Notes: a model not told the origin generated them from the sequence alone. DNA of 53,185 nt from Nostoc sp. CHAB 5836 (GCF_020829445.1 NZ_JAIVFV010000032.1:1-53185), one strand, 5' to 3'. Shown: positions 1 through 8,996, counted from the stretch's first letter. Made by a program: numbers and translations.

Positions 1-1003
1 TTACAGATTTCTTGTAATTTGTCTAATTCTATATCCTCCGGTTCGCGGTCTGTATAATAAGGTAGATCTGGGTTAGGAAAATAATCATTTGTTGAATCAT
101 CATATACTTCTGTGGGTATAGTTTTGGTAGTGCCTGTTTTTTTAAAAAGCCAGTCTTGTCGTAAGATTTCTGCGATACGTTTAATATGATATATTAGTTT
201 TTCTCCAGAAAAATTAATATTTATTTGCTGCAACAAATGCAATATTTCTTGTAGTTGGCTTGGTGTTGGTTCAGAACAGCGTCCTTTTTGGCCTGTTTTT
301 AGTCTATCTCGTTGGTAAACTGTTTGAAAAGCTTTGACAATTTCATAGTCTTCTGTTAAAAGAAGCCCAGATAGAGAACGAGGAACAGATTTACATAATA
401 GCCCCAATCACTGGGAGTGGCTAACCCAAACTCCCACAAAAATGACTTGATTTCTTGATTCTGGCGGGTGAGTCTGGTAGTCCAATTATCTAAGCTTTCG
501 TTAGAACCTAAGTTGGGATTAAATCTTTGCAAAATGTCAACGCTAAAAAATTCTGCGCCTTTTGCGATCGCTCTATTTGTGCCATCATGATGGTTTAAGA
601 TATATTGAGTTTTACCCTCACTATCTACAATCACCAGTGCTGTACCATCGTCGTTTAAAACGAAGGGAAGTAAATCGGTGTACCTGAAAAGGTTTTCTGC
701 ACTGACGTTGTAGATGTGAGGGATGGTTTTGCAGGTGATGAGAATTCTGTGTGAAACATAGCACCGCAAACAAAGCCCTGCGATCGCACGTTGGTAAATG
801 TCATCATCTGAACGAAAAATTTCCCACAGAACTGTTTGAACTTGTTTATTTTCTTCTATCGATAGTGTGGGTTTATTGTTTAAGTGAGGGAATCGTATTT
901 TAAAGAACTCTTTCGCCCTACTGATTTCTCTGTATTTTTTAAGCTGAACGTCTTCCCCAATAGAAAGTATCTGCATTTGCCAATATTTTGACGGTGACAC
1001 CAT
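1..1003 (-). pseudogene. Frameshifted conserved protein of unknown function, C-terminus outside window
   Basis: The ATG at 1003 opens a 215-codon frame that stops at 356. A second minus-strand frame is open from about 410 down to base 1 and continues off the window with ordinary protein composition (ends in PYYTDREPEDIELDKLQEIC). That second frame has no ATG near its beginning. Residues NLFLV of frame one join naturally to PRSLSGLLTEDYEIV of frame two near 375-385, so I infer one gene with a one-base frameshift. The N-terminal part contains CLRCYVSH and LLPFVLNDDG segments, but I do not recognise the family. A GAGGT lies about 13 bases before the ATG. It could also be two separate genes, or a sequencing error. 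Confidence 0.6.
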
Positions 1004-1235
1004 AGTAATTTTAGTTACCTCAAGTCTCTTGAAAACATGACATTAACAGCGAAGCTTTAGCACCAGAGACTATTTTTATTTATCTTCTGGGGGCTAAACT
1101 ATATAATATATAGAATTTATAGGATTTATTTTAGGAACCTATACACTTTTGCGGAATAGGAGGGAAAAGTTGCGGCTCCAAAACTCATTTGGAACTTTTT
1201 TACGGGATATCAACCATTCAAATCCATAAAAATAA

Positions 1236-1262
1236 CCCTACTAGAAACGATTTTAGTAGGGG
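1236..1262. terminator. Hairpin, possible bidirectional terminator
   Basis: CCCTACTA and TAGTAGGG form an 8-bp stem around a 10-base loop. T-rich sequence follows on both strands. It lies between the frameshifted gene and the small ORFs to its right. Confidence 0.5.
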
Positions 1263-1287
1263 CTTTCTTAATTATTTCGATGGCGAT

Positions 1288-1368
1288 TTATTCACTATCA
1301 TCACTATCACCATTTGATTTAGTAAAACCAAAAAATGTACCCGTTCCTGTTAAATTTTTCCACGCCAC
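1288..1368 (-). CDS. Possible 26-residue peptide
   Basis: A GTG-started frame of 26 codons ends in an acidic tail (FTKSNGDSDDSE), resembling the acidic tail of the small coiled-coil protein at 2297-2485. There is no ribosome binding site in front of the GTG. It could be a real tiny gene, the end of a decayed gene, or chance. The rest of 1004-1466 shows only the hairpin at 1236-1262. Confidence 0.2.
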   Translation of the reverse strand: MAWKNLTGTGTFFGFTKSNGDSDDSE

Positions 1369-1466
1369 TTGAAAATGTCAGCTAAGAGAAGTGTACTGTA
1401 AGTATTTGAGTTGATAAAGAAAAGTTACCAACTTTATGCTGGTGGTTTTTGATTATTAAACTGTGT

Positions 1467-1796
1467 TCATTGAATTAATCTATCCCCTAAATCAAAACCA
1501 CCTTTTATCCAACTAACAACAGCACGTATTTGTTTTCTTTCGGTTTTCCCAGATCGAATGTATTCAATGGTTAGTTTAGAAACTATTGCAGCCATCGAGC
1601 TAGAAGATAAAACAATACCTATACCTGGTAAAGTAACTGTAAAAATAGTCATTAGTGAAAGTGAAAGTGTGCCTAGTCCTATAAGTTCTTTCACTATCTT
1701 CTTACCTGCTTCTAAATCTCCTTTTGTATAAAATTCATCTGCATAAAAACTTAAGTCCTCAATCAAGTTGGGCTTATCATTGTTCCTATAGTTCAT
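1467..1796 (-). CDS. Small hydrophobic protein of unknown function
   Basis: 109 residues. The N-terminal 40 are charged and soluble-looking. Residues about 43-78 are strongly hydrophobic with Gly and Ser (LSLSLMTIFTVTLPG, then a Ser-rich turn), consistent with one or two membrane helices. The C-terminus is basic. It sits between the acidic 102-residue gene upstream and a weak hairpin at about 1418-1450 downstream. I do not recognise the family; a membrane-active small protein is only an inference from hydrophobicity. Confidence 0.55.
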   Translation of the reverse strand: MNYRNNDKPNLIEDLSFYADEFYTKGDLEAGKKIVKELIGLGTLSLSLMTIFTVTLPGIGIVLSSSSMAAIVSKLTIEYIRSGKTERKQIRAVVSWIKGGFDLGDRLIQ

Positions 1797-1826
1797 ATTT
1801 GATTTCTGCTATACATCGTTTTTTCT

Positions 1827-1855
1827 AAACCACCAGCTTTTTACACTGGTGGTTT
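1827..1855 (-). terminator. Intrinsic terminator of the 102-residue gene
   Basis: An inverted repeat of AAACCACCAG and CTGGTGGTTT around a 9-base loop lies just after the stop at 1870 in the minus direction, followed by a T-rich tract on that strand. The same stem could also act on the plus strand. Confidence 0.6.
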
Positions 1856-1869
1856 TCTTCATTTAAAAT

Positions 1870-2178
1870 CTATAACCACTTAAAAACATCATCTACTACG
1901 TTTTTGGCATCATCCAGTTTATTTGCCAAATTCTCTAGATCTCCTTGGTCATCCATATTTGATATTATTTTTCTAGGTAAACCTTTTACTTCATCAAATT
2001 GTCTTTGGAGATAAGCTTCATAAGGTTCTACTGGGTTACCATCATCATCCTTATCAAAGTCGCCTACGGTTAATTTGCCATCTTCCTCATGGGCGAGAAT
2101 TCCGTCTTCTAGCTTATCTTCAAGCTGGTCGGGTAGAAATGAAAAAGCCTCATTAATTAAATCATCGAAAATCCCCAT
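1870..2178 (-). CDS. Small acidic protein of unknown function
   Basis: 102 residues, very rich in Asp and Glu (for example EDKLEDGILAHEEDGKL and GDFDKDDDGNPVEPYEAY), with no signal peptide or membrane segment. GAGG lies 9-10 bases before the ATG and supports this start. The middle looks like an acidic loop, perhaps calcium-binding, but no canonical EF-hand spacing is present. The C-terminal 35 residues are predicted to be helical. It is followed by a good terminator. Confidence 0.6.
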   Translation of the reverse strand: MGIFDDLINEAFSFLPDQLEDKLEDGILAHEEDGKLTVGDFDKDDDGNPVEPYEAYLQRQFDEVKGLPRKIISNMDDQGDLENLANKLDDAKNVVDDVFKWL

Positions 2179-2296
2179 AATCCATACCTCAAGATTGTTG
2201 ATTTGTTCAAATCAAATTGTCGCTGACTGACAATAATGTTTTTACCGAACAGATAAAAAGGTTACGAAAAATTTTCAGTCATATTTCACAGTGCTT

Positions 2297-2485
2297 CTAT
2301 TCATTATCAGAAAAATCATCGTCAGAATCTGAAAAATCATCATCTATTCTTTCCAACTTTTCAAAACTACGTAAACTGTGTCTTTGCCTATCAAGTTCAT
2401 AACGTTTCTTTTGGAGTTCCAACTTTTGCTTTTCAATTTCTAATCTTTGTTTTTGAAGTTCATACTCATCTCTGTTATTAGCCAT
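2297..2485 (-). CDS. Small coiled-coil protein with acidic tail
   Basis: The frame is open from 2551, but the ATG at 2485 has GGAGT 8 bases upstream, so the protein is 62 residues starting MANNRDEYELQKQ. Residues 5-45 are a near-continuous helix of Glu/Lys/Gln/Arg/Leu heptads (QRLEIEKQKLELQKKRYEL), a likely coiled coil. The last 15 residues are Asp/Ser-rich. No family recognised. Confidence 0.6.
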   Translation of the reverse strand: MANNRDEYELQKQRLEIEKQKLELQKKRYELDRQRHSLRSFEKLERIDDDFSDSDDDFSDNE

Positions 2486-2653
2486 AATCCTTACTCCTAA
2501 TTTGCAAAAAAGCTGTACAAACTTCGACAGAAAGTGCAAGAGCTTAACCAAACTAGTTCTGGCTCATTACCCACAATTAGGGGGAAAAGTAGCGTATCTG
2601 GAACAAAGTGCCGTCCCAATACTGCTCGGTTAAGCCCAAAAACCTTAACCCGT

Positions 2654-2728
2654 GTAGGTTGGGTTGAGGAACGAAACCCAACATTTGGGGGGCTTTGTTG
2701 GGTTTCGCAGAGCCTCAACCCAACCTAC
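2654..2728. repeat. Palindromic intergenic repeat (GTAGGTTGGGTT type)
   Basis: GTAGGTTGGGTTGAGG and its inverse CCTCAACCCAACCTAC flank a second nested inverted repeat (GAAACCCAAC and GTTGGGTTTCG). This forms one long hairpin with no protein of its own. A related half occurs near 16422. Open frames across it on both strands are repeat translations. Confidence 0.8.
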
Positions 2729-2765
2729 GATTTTCCAAAACCTACGCAGTATTGAGTGCCGTCCA

Positions 2766-2872
2766 TACTCTATTTTTCTGTTGAGCAGAAAGAGAAGCTT
2801 AAGGTAATTGTTTTCTCTGCTTCCACTTTTTAATAAGTTCAGGTTCAATCAACCTATACACTTAGTTGAAAC
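2766..2872 (-). repeat. 107-bp direct repeat, copy 1
   Basis: Nearly identical (about 4 differences) and in the same orientation to 3293-3399, which is the 5' region of the secreted protein gene at 3017-3277. No gene follows copy 1 in the minus direction; the palindrome at 2654-2728 lies there instead. Copy 1 therefore looks like the upstream region of a lost duplicate gene. Confidence 0.85.
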
Positions 2873-3016
2873 TTTTCAGAAATTAAACAATTAGATTTGA
2901 GTCATTGCCCAAAAAATAAGAGCGCGATCGTGCTCCTGACAAAAAGAACATATGCTTGAAGTTTGAGTATTTAGAGAAAGGTACTAAATCCAAGTACTTG
3001 CATTTAGCAACTCTAT

Positions 3017-3277
3017 TTATTTTCTATTGTTTCTATGGAAAGGACATTGCCAAGCATTCGGATTTTGTTTGCAGTAATTATCGTAATTTTGAATCCGCCT
3101 GATTGTACCTGCTGGATTTTTTGGTGGTTTGATTCGCGGTAATTTTCTAACATTCCTCACAACTGAACTTGTACCCTTCACAGCTGGATTTGCATATGAA
3201 GATGGAGCGCAAAATGCAATAGTTGCCATCGCAGATGTTGCAGCCAAAAAACCACACAAAAAGCGTTTATTCAGCAT
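3017..3277 (-). CDS. Small secreted basic protein
   Basis: 86 residues. Residues 1-29 form a Sec signal peptide (MLNKR basic start, hydrophobic core to about residue 24, likely cleavage after SSYA). The mature part is about 57 residues, Lys/Arg/Pro-rich, with two Cys near the C-terminus (NYCKQNP and WQCPFH) that could form a disulfide. AAGGA precedes the ATG. Function unknown. Confidence 0.6.
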   Translation of the reverse strand: MLNKRFLCGFLAATSAMATIAFCAPSSYANPAVKGTSSVVRNVRKLPRIKPPKNPAGTIRRIQNYDNYCKQNPNAWQCPFHRNNRK

Positions 3278-3292
3278 AATAAAAATCCTTTT

Positions 3293-3399
3293 TACTCTAT
3301 TTTTCTGTTGAGCAGAAAGAGAAGCTTAAGATAATTCTTTTCTCTGCCTCCACTTTTTAATAAGTTCAGGTTCAATTAACCTATACACTTAGTTGAAAT
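3293..3399 (-). promoter_or_regulatory. 107-bp direct repeat, copy 2: 5' region of the secreted protein gene
   Basis: This segment ends 16 bases before the ATG at 3277, so it should carry the promoter and leader of that gene. It matches 2766-2872 almost base for base. The positions of the -10 and -35 boxes are not clear. Confidence 0.55.
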
Positions 3400-3479
3400 A
3401 GTTGATATAAATTCTTAGCGAAAATAAGAGCTACATTTATAACCCTTGACGGAAGTCGGCCACTGGTGCAAGATGTCGG

Positions 3480-6400
3480 TTAACGCTTCTGAGTGCCGAT
3501 ACCGTTACATAGAGTGCGATCGCTCTCATTAACATTAGAATTATTATTCAAATAATCACGTACCCAATCGCAACCCCGCTTCAACAGTTCCTCAAACGTT
3601 TCAATTTGCCATAACTTAGCAGTGCCATCAACTCCTACGGTGACTAATCGTTGACCATCTGGAGTAAAAATAACGTTCCAAGAATTTGCTGGAAATTCTG
3701 CCAACTGCTGACCCTGAAAATTCCATAAACGAACTGTGCCATCATCTCCAGTAGTAGCCAGTTGTTGACCATTTGGGCTTAAACTTAGACTTCTAGCCAA
3801 ACCTTGATGGGCAGTAAATTTGAATAACTGCTGACCTTGCAAATCCCACAAGCGGACGCTACCATCATCTCCTGTGGTAGCCAATCGTTGGCTATTTGAG
3901 TAGAAAACGACACCATTAGTTCCATTTGGATGTCCAACTAATATTGTGTTTTTACCACTTTGCAAGTCCCATACACTGACCGACCCGTTGTTTCCTACAG
4001 CTGCTAACAGACGACTATCTAGGCTAAAGCTAAGACGTTCAAAGTGAGCGTTTGGATCTTCTAAAACCGAAGATTGAACTAATTTTTGACCCTGTAAGTT
4101 CCACACACTGACCGACCCGTTCTTTGCTACAGCTGCCAGCAAACGATTATCCGGGCTAAAGCTAAGACGTTCAAAGTGAGCGTTTGCATCTGCTAAAACT
4201 GGAGATTGAAATAATTGCTGACCCTGCAAATTCCACAAACGGATCACACCATCATCTCCTACTGTAGCTAGTCGCTGACCATCTGAGCTAAAACTGACTC
4301 CTGTGACTCGACCTTCATGAGCAGTAAATTTAAATAACTGCTTGCTTTGAAAATCCCACAAGCTAACAGTACCATCATCTCCTGCGGTAGCTATTTGCCT
4401 ATCATCTTGGCTAAAACTAACTAAATGCCCTTTAATTGTTATTGATTCTTGACCCTGTAAGTTCCACAAACGGATAGTACGATCGTCTCCTACTGTAGCC
4501 AGTCGCTGACCATCTGGGCTAAAACTGACTCCTCTGACTTGACCTTGATGGTGAAAAAATTCTGACAGATGCTTACCCTGCAAGTCCCATAGGTAAACAG
4601 TGTCGTCATCTCCTGCTGTTGCTAATCGTTTACCATCTAAGCTAAAACTAATACTCCTGATTGCGCCTTTATGCTGAGAAAATTCTGACAACAGTTCACC
4701 CTTCAAGTTCCACAAACGAGTTGTGCCACTGCCTCCTCCAGTCGCTAGCAGCCGAGCATTTGGACTAAAACTAACAAACCAAAGCCCACGCCTAGCTCCT
4801 TGCCATTTATTTAATTCTCGACCCTGCAAATTCCACAAACGAACTGTGCCATCATCTCCACTGGTAGCCAATTTCTGACCATTTGGGCTAAAGCTAACAC
4901 TTCTGACTGGATCTTTATGACCTGTTAATTTTGCCAGATGCTGACCCTGTAAATTCCATAAGCGAGTAGTGCCGTCACTTCCTCCGGTAGCTAATAACTG
5001 TCCCTTTGGGCTAAAACCAACACTCCAAACCCAACCTTGATCGTTTTCTAATTTTGCCAGTTGCTGACCTTGTAAATTCCACAAACGAGCGCCTTTTTCT
5101 CCTCCGGTAGCCAGCAACTGTCCGTTTGGACTAAAACTGATACTTCTAATCCAGCCTTGATTGCCGTCCCAAGTAGATAATTGCTGACCCTTCAAGTTCC
5201 ACAGGGTGACAGTACCATCTCCTGTAGCAGTAGCCAGTATTTGAGCATCTCGGCTAATACTAATACTATGTATCTGTAGTTTTTTTTGCCAATCCAACAA
5301 CTGCTGACCCTGCAAGTTCCATAGCTTGATAGTATCATGTTCTCCAGCAGTCACTAGATGTTGATTATCTGGGCTGAAACTGACCTCAATGCTATTGACA
5401 TTTTTATGCCCGTTGAGACGATTATGTTCTTGTACTTGGTAAACAACTTTTTGCAAAGTTCCTTTAACTTTATCTTTGAGCGTGGTAGTTGGCGAAAATA
5501 TTTGTAAGAGTGGCTGATTAAGTTTTTTTCCTGCGTGCAAACTGCTAATTAACGCATCTAACTTTTGATTAGAGACTAATAGTGCTTCAGAAGATTCCGT
5601 CAAGGCGTGAATTTGATTAATTTCTGAGTTTCTCCATTGAAAACCAGAAAAGATGGCGAATCCGGCAAAAAATATAGTTGTTATTGACGCTGCTAAGAGT
5701 TGTTGCTTTCTGCGTTCATTCTCTTGCTTAATTAGACGTTCACGTAGTTCAATACTCTGCTTGATGTAGTCTTGCTCATCTTGATTTAGGTCATCTAGAC
5801 GTTCTTCTAGCCTTTCTTTGGCCTCTACCAACGCTGCACCACGCAACAAAGCACCTTCGTCATTACTAATTTTCCATTGTTGCATTGCTCCTCGCAGGCG
5901 CTCTTGCCAAGTGCGAAACTCCCGGTTATCTTGAATCCACTGGCGGAAAGTTCCCCATTCCCTAATTAACGCTTCGTGAATTATCTCTACCGTCTCTTCC
6001 TTGTTTTCGCTAGTCTCATCACAACCAGTCACCAGCAAACGCGCATCAGCTAATTGTTGCACCAAATCCCAATTTGCTTCCCCTACCTCTTTTCGAGTCG
6101 CCACACGTCGGGTATCCTCCGTACCTTCCCCAGGACACACTAACTGAATAAATATTTTTTCCGCCCGTTTTCTATCAACCTCACTCAGCACAACTACTAC
6201 CGTATCGGCGTGGTTAGCCAAAGCTTTCTCTAAACCACCAATTTCTTGATAGGCTTCGTGGGTGAGAAACCATTTTCTTGGTTTGAGCCAAAGCTGCATC
6301 AGGGTAAACTCAAGTAAAGGTAAACGTCCCGATTCATTACCCAAATCTCTGATTAAAGTATCTGTCAACCCTTCCTCAAGTACAACCTTCATTTTTTGTG

Positions 6401-8288
6401 CTGGTTTTTCAACCGACCTACGCAACTCCTCCCGGTTCATGGGGCCAAGATTATAAATTCCCTGCTGCAAAGCATCGCTAAAAGGACGGTAAGATAAAGC
6501 ATAGCCATAAAAATCTGCCCGCAGCGTCAGCACCAAGGTAAATCTAGGAGCGTGGTTGATAGCGTAGATTAATGCATTTAAAAAAGGCTGGCGTTCCTCT
6601 GGCGGTGCGAGGGTGTAGAGTTCTTCAAATTGGTCGGCGATGATTACTAGATGTGACCTCTCCCCTAACCCCTCCCCTGCGAGGGGAGGGGAACTCTTAC
6701 TCCCCCCTTCCCTCGAAGGGAAGGGGGGTAGGGGGGTTAGGTTCTGATCAATACTTGCGATCGCATCACACAACTTTGTCTCATCATCCCGCAAGTCTAC
6801 CTCTAAAACCATTTGGTCTAATCTGCGTTGTATATCTGTTGAATTTTCTTCTTGTAGTGGTGCTGGGGAATGACAATGATGATTTAATGCGATCGCTAAA
6901 TTCCCAAGAGGATTATTCCCCGGACGAAAAGAAATAATCTCGACATTCCCAACTTTTCGTAAATTCGGAACCAACCCCGCAAACACCACAGAGGACTTCC
7001 CACTCCCAGATGCACCAACCACAGGAACCAAAGATTTACTTTGAACTGCTGCTACCAACTGATCAACAAACTTCTCTCGACCAAAGAAAAAATCTGCCTC
7101 TTCTTCCCCAAAGGCCGACAAACCCTGATAAGGACACTCAGGTAACTTCCCAGATAATCCACCCAAATCTGACCAACTAGGAGGAAGTTCTAGTGTATTC
7201 TTGCAAATAATCGGTAACCAACTCACTCCTGGTAGGGGTTTTTCTCCCTCAGACTTTTCTGTCAGTTCTTGTAATTTACCCCTTGCTTTCAAAACAGCAG
7301 TAAATAAAGAATCTCCACCAGCGTAAGAATAAAGAAAAAACTTGAGAAACTTGTGCGCGATTTTATCTGGTACTGGTTCCCGCCAAACTATGACGTAAGG
7401 TAAATTTAAATCTGCTAATCGTTGTGCTAAACCCAAACCATCACAGGAATTAAAAATAGCTAATTTTAAACCTTTACTAATTGCTGATTTTAAAGTGTTG
7501 GGAATTTCTTCTAAATCTAAACTATCGTTGGGATTAAGAGCAATTACACCTTTTTTCCCATCCTCTTGAGATTCACTGTGTCCCGCAAAAAACAAAATAT
7601 CACAAGGCTCGTCCCAAAGTTTTTGAAGTGACTCCCGCTTTGGTTCTTTCAAAGAAATAATTTCTGCGCCTTGTTTTTCTAGCTGGATAATTAATTTTTC
7701 ATCGGTTTCTGTATCCAGGTTTTTACTATCTCCAAAAATACTGATAATTTTAATTCTTCGGAAAATTTCCGACTTTAACTTATTTGTAGATACAGCCGTT
7801 TTTTGCAGGTAATCTTTAAAAGAAAGCGCTACTTCCGAGGAAGAATGTTGGTCAAATAAATAACATTCCTGCCAAGGTATGCGATGTAAAATGTTTTTTG
7901 TCGGTTCTGATGTAACTCCGTGCGTATTGACAATTAAACGAATATCAATATTAGTATTTGAAGTAATTGCTGGTTCTAACTGTAACTTAATTGGTAGTAG
8001 CCATTGATTTAGTTTTTCACGTAAAGACTTAGCATATTCAGAACAGATATCTGCGGATACATTTGTAACTTGGTTACTTTTAAAACCTCTGCTGTCAGAT
8101 TGAACTAACAAGTTATAGGTTTTTTTCCAACGTTCATAGCTATTTGGAATTTCTTCGGCTGGAGGTAATTGGGTTTCTAGTTGCGTGGTATCACTTTGAG
8201 TAGAAAAAGCATTTATCTGAAGTTTGATTTTACTAAATCCCTGCTCAAAATCACCATCGCCAAATTGCAAATTTACCCATACTTCCAT
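3480..8288 (-). CDS. CHAT protease - STAND NTPase - WD40 repeat protein
   Basis: 1602 residues. Residues about 1-370 are a caspase-like CHAT domain with catalytic His in FFAGHSES (about 236) and Cys in FNSCDG (about 280). Residues about 385-850 are an nSTAND1-type ATPase opening with FFFGREKFVDQL, with Walker A GASGSGKSS near 425 and Walker B LVIIADQFEELY near 547. A membrane-like helix lies at about 860-882. About 15 WD40-like units (LWNLQGQQL signature) run from about 950 to 1550, and a short C-terminal tail follows. In this family WD40 repeats sense a ligand, STAND oligomerises on ATP and CHAT cleaves a partner; roles in cell death or anti-phage defence are known for relatives and are inference here. 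Residues about 516-544 are an in-frame mobile-repeat insertion. Confidence 0.9.
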   Translation of the reverse strand: MEVWVNLQFGDGDFEQGFSKIKLQINAFSTQSDTTQLETQLPPAEEIPNSYERWKKTYNLLVQSDSRGFKSNQVTNVSADICSEYAKSLREKLNQWLLPIKLQLEPAITSNTNIDIRLIVNTHGVTSEPTKNILHRIPWQECYLFDQHSSSEVALSFKDYLQKTAVSTNKLKSEIFRRIKIISIFGDSKNLDTETDEKLIIQLEKQGAEIISLKEPKRESLQKLWDEPCDILFFAGHSESQEDGKKGVIALNPNDSLDLEEIPNTLKSAISKGLKLAIFNSCDGLGLAQRLADLNLPYVIVWREPVPDKIAHKFLKFFLYSYAGGDSLFTAVLKARGKLQELTEKSEGEKPLPGVSWLPIICKNTLELPPSWSDLGGLSGKLPECPYQGLSAFGEEEADFFFGREKFVDQLVAAVQSKSLVPVVGASGSGKSSVVFAGLVPNLRKVGNVEIISFRPGNNPLGNLAIALNHHCHSPAPLQEENSTDIQRRLDQMVLEVDLRDDETKLCDAIASIDQNLTPLPPFPSREGGSKSSPPLAGEGLGERSHLVIIADQFEELYTLAPPEERQPFLNALIYAINHAPRFTLVLTLRADFYGYALSYRPFSDALQQGIYNLGPMNREELRRSVEKPAQKMKVVLEEGLTDTLIRDLGNESGRLPLLEFTLMQLWLKPRKWFLTHEAYQEIGGLEKALANHADTVVVVLSEVDRKRAEKIFIQLVCPGEGTEDTRRVATRKEVGEANWDLVQQLADARLLVTGCDETSENKEETVEIIHEALIREWGTFRQWIQDNREFRTWQERLRGAMQQWKISNDEGALLRGAALVEAKERLEERLDDLNQDEQDYIKQSIELRERLIKQENERRKQQLLAASITTIFFAGFAIFSGFQWRNSEINQIHALTESSEALLVSNQKLDALISSLHAGKKLNQPLLQIFSPTTTLKDKVKGTLQKVVYQVQEHNRLNGHKNVNSIEVSFSPDNQHLVTAGEHDTIKLWNLQGQQLLDWQKKLQIHSISISRDAQILATATGDGTVTLWNLKGQQLSTWDGNQGWIRSISFSPNGQLLATGGEKGARLWNLQGQQLAKLENDQGWVWSVGFSPKGQLLATGGSDGTTRLWNLQGQHLAKLTGHKDPVRSVSFSPNGQKLATSGDDGTVRLWNLQGRELNKWQGARRGLWFVSFSPNARLLATGGGSGTTRLWNLKGELLSEFSQHKGAIRSISFSLDGKRLATAGDDDTVYLWDLQGKHLSEFFHHQGQVRGVSFSPDGQRLATVGDDRTIRLWNLQGQESITIKGHLVSFSQDDRQIATAGDDGTVSLWDFQSKQLFKFTAHEGRVTGVSFSSDGQRLATVGDDGVIRLWNLQGQQLFQSPVLADANAHFERLSFSPDNRLLAAVAKNGSVSVWNLQGQKLVQSSVLEDPNAHFERLSFSLDSRLLAAVGNNGSVSVWDLQSGKNTILVGHPNGTNGVVFYSNSQRLATTGDDGSVRLWDLQGQQLFKFTAHQGLARSLSLSPNGQQLATTGDDGTVRLWNFQGQQLAEFPANSWNVIFTPDGQRLVTVGVDGTAKLWQIETFEELLKRGCDWVRDYLNNNSNVNESDRTLCNGIGTQKR
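6655..6745. repeat. Palindromic repeat inserted in frame in the STAND gene
   Basis: Two G/C-rich inverted repeats (CCCCTCCCCTGCGAGGGG type and CCCTTCCCTCGAAGGGAAGG type) sit inside the coding region. They translate as a Pro/Ser/Gly-rich stretch (LTPLPPFPSREGGSKSSPP) unlike its surroundings. Similar stretches occur intergenically at about 18530-18560 and 50850-50895. The reading frame is kept. Confidence 0.8.
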
Positions 8289-8526
8289 AAACCACCGTTG
8301 AAATTAATTTACCAAGGTGTCTTAACGCTCTTCTATGACTCTGGAGAGAGAATAATCCAAGCGATTAGAAATCGCGGCTACACAAACAAAGTCCGCCTAC
8401 GCGGACTAACGCCAAAATAGGGTTTCAAATTTAATCTGAGGAGAGGAATAAAAGAGCGTTAATCACTTATTACTAAAGTTTAGATTAAAAGTGAGCGATC
8501 GCTAGCAAAGCCATCCCCACTTACTG

Positions 8527-8691
8527 AGAGGATGTTTTAAAAGTTCTCTGGTCGGTAGCAAAACGTTTTAGATCCCCCTAAATCCCCCTTAAAAAGGGGG
8601 ACTTTGATTCCGGTTCCCCCCTTTTTAAGGGGGGTTAGGGGGGATCTAAAAGTGCCTAAAATCACAGTGAAATACTTTTCAAACATCCTCT
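8527..8691. mobile_element. MITE, family D (GAGGATGTTTTAAAAG ends)
   Basis: The left end AGAGGATGTTTTAAAAGT and the inverted right end (ACTTTTCAAACATCCTCT, one or two changes) are followed inward on both sides by TTAGATCCCCC blocks. The core is a G/C palindrome. No ORF is present. The same terminal sequence starts the insertion sequence at the right edge of the window (53062), so this is probably its non-autonomous derivative. Confidence 0.75.
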
Positions 8692-8724
8692 TAGACTGGT
8701 GAATTCATTCTGAGGCGGGCTAGA

Positions 8725-8851
8725 TGAGAATGAAATAGCCCTGAAATCCCCCGATGAATTGCGGGACTTTGATTCTTCCCCCAATTTATCAGAGAGTTAG
8801 GGGGGATCTAAAAGTGCAAAGATACAGCCAACCACTTTTAAAACATCCTCT
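8725..8851. mobile_element. Decayed MITE, family D
   Basis: The right half (GGGGGGATCTAAAAGTGC, then CCACTTTTAAAACATCCTC) matches the right end of 8527-8691. The left half is degenerate, ending in a CCCCCGATGAATTG segment. Confidence 0.55.
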
Positions 8852-8895
8852 GGTATAAAAGTTAACAAAAGTTTGGCGGAGTAATTATACAGACA

Positions 8896-8996
8896 TTCAG
8901 TAGATCGAAAACTTTTAAAAATTGACGAAATCATAAGGGTTTCAGGTGTATTTACGTTTCGTAATATAGTTTAGTTTATTCTTGCCGACCTACTTA
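8896..8996. mobile_element. Decayed MITE, family A
   Basis: The inner motif TTTACGTTTCGTAATATAG and right end GCCGACCTACTTA match the family A elements at 9625, 11946, 16247, 28584 and elsewhere. The left end is degenerate. Confidence 0.6.

Noticed and set aside
2497-2848. Frames on both strands around the palindrome at 2654-2728
   Set aside because: They consist of the inverted repeat and its flanks, with no ribosome binding site or protein-like composition.
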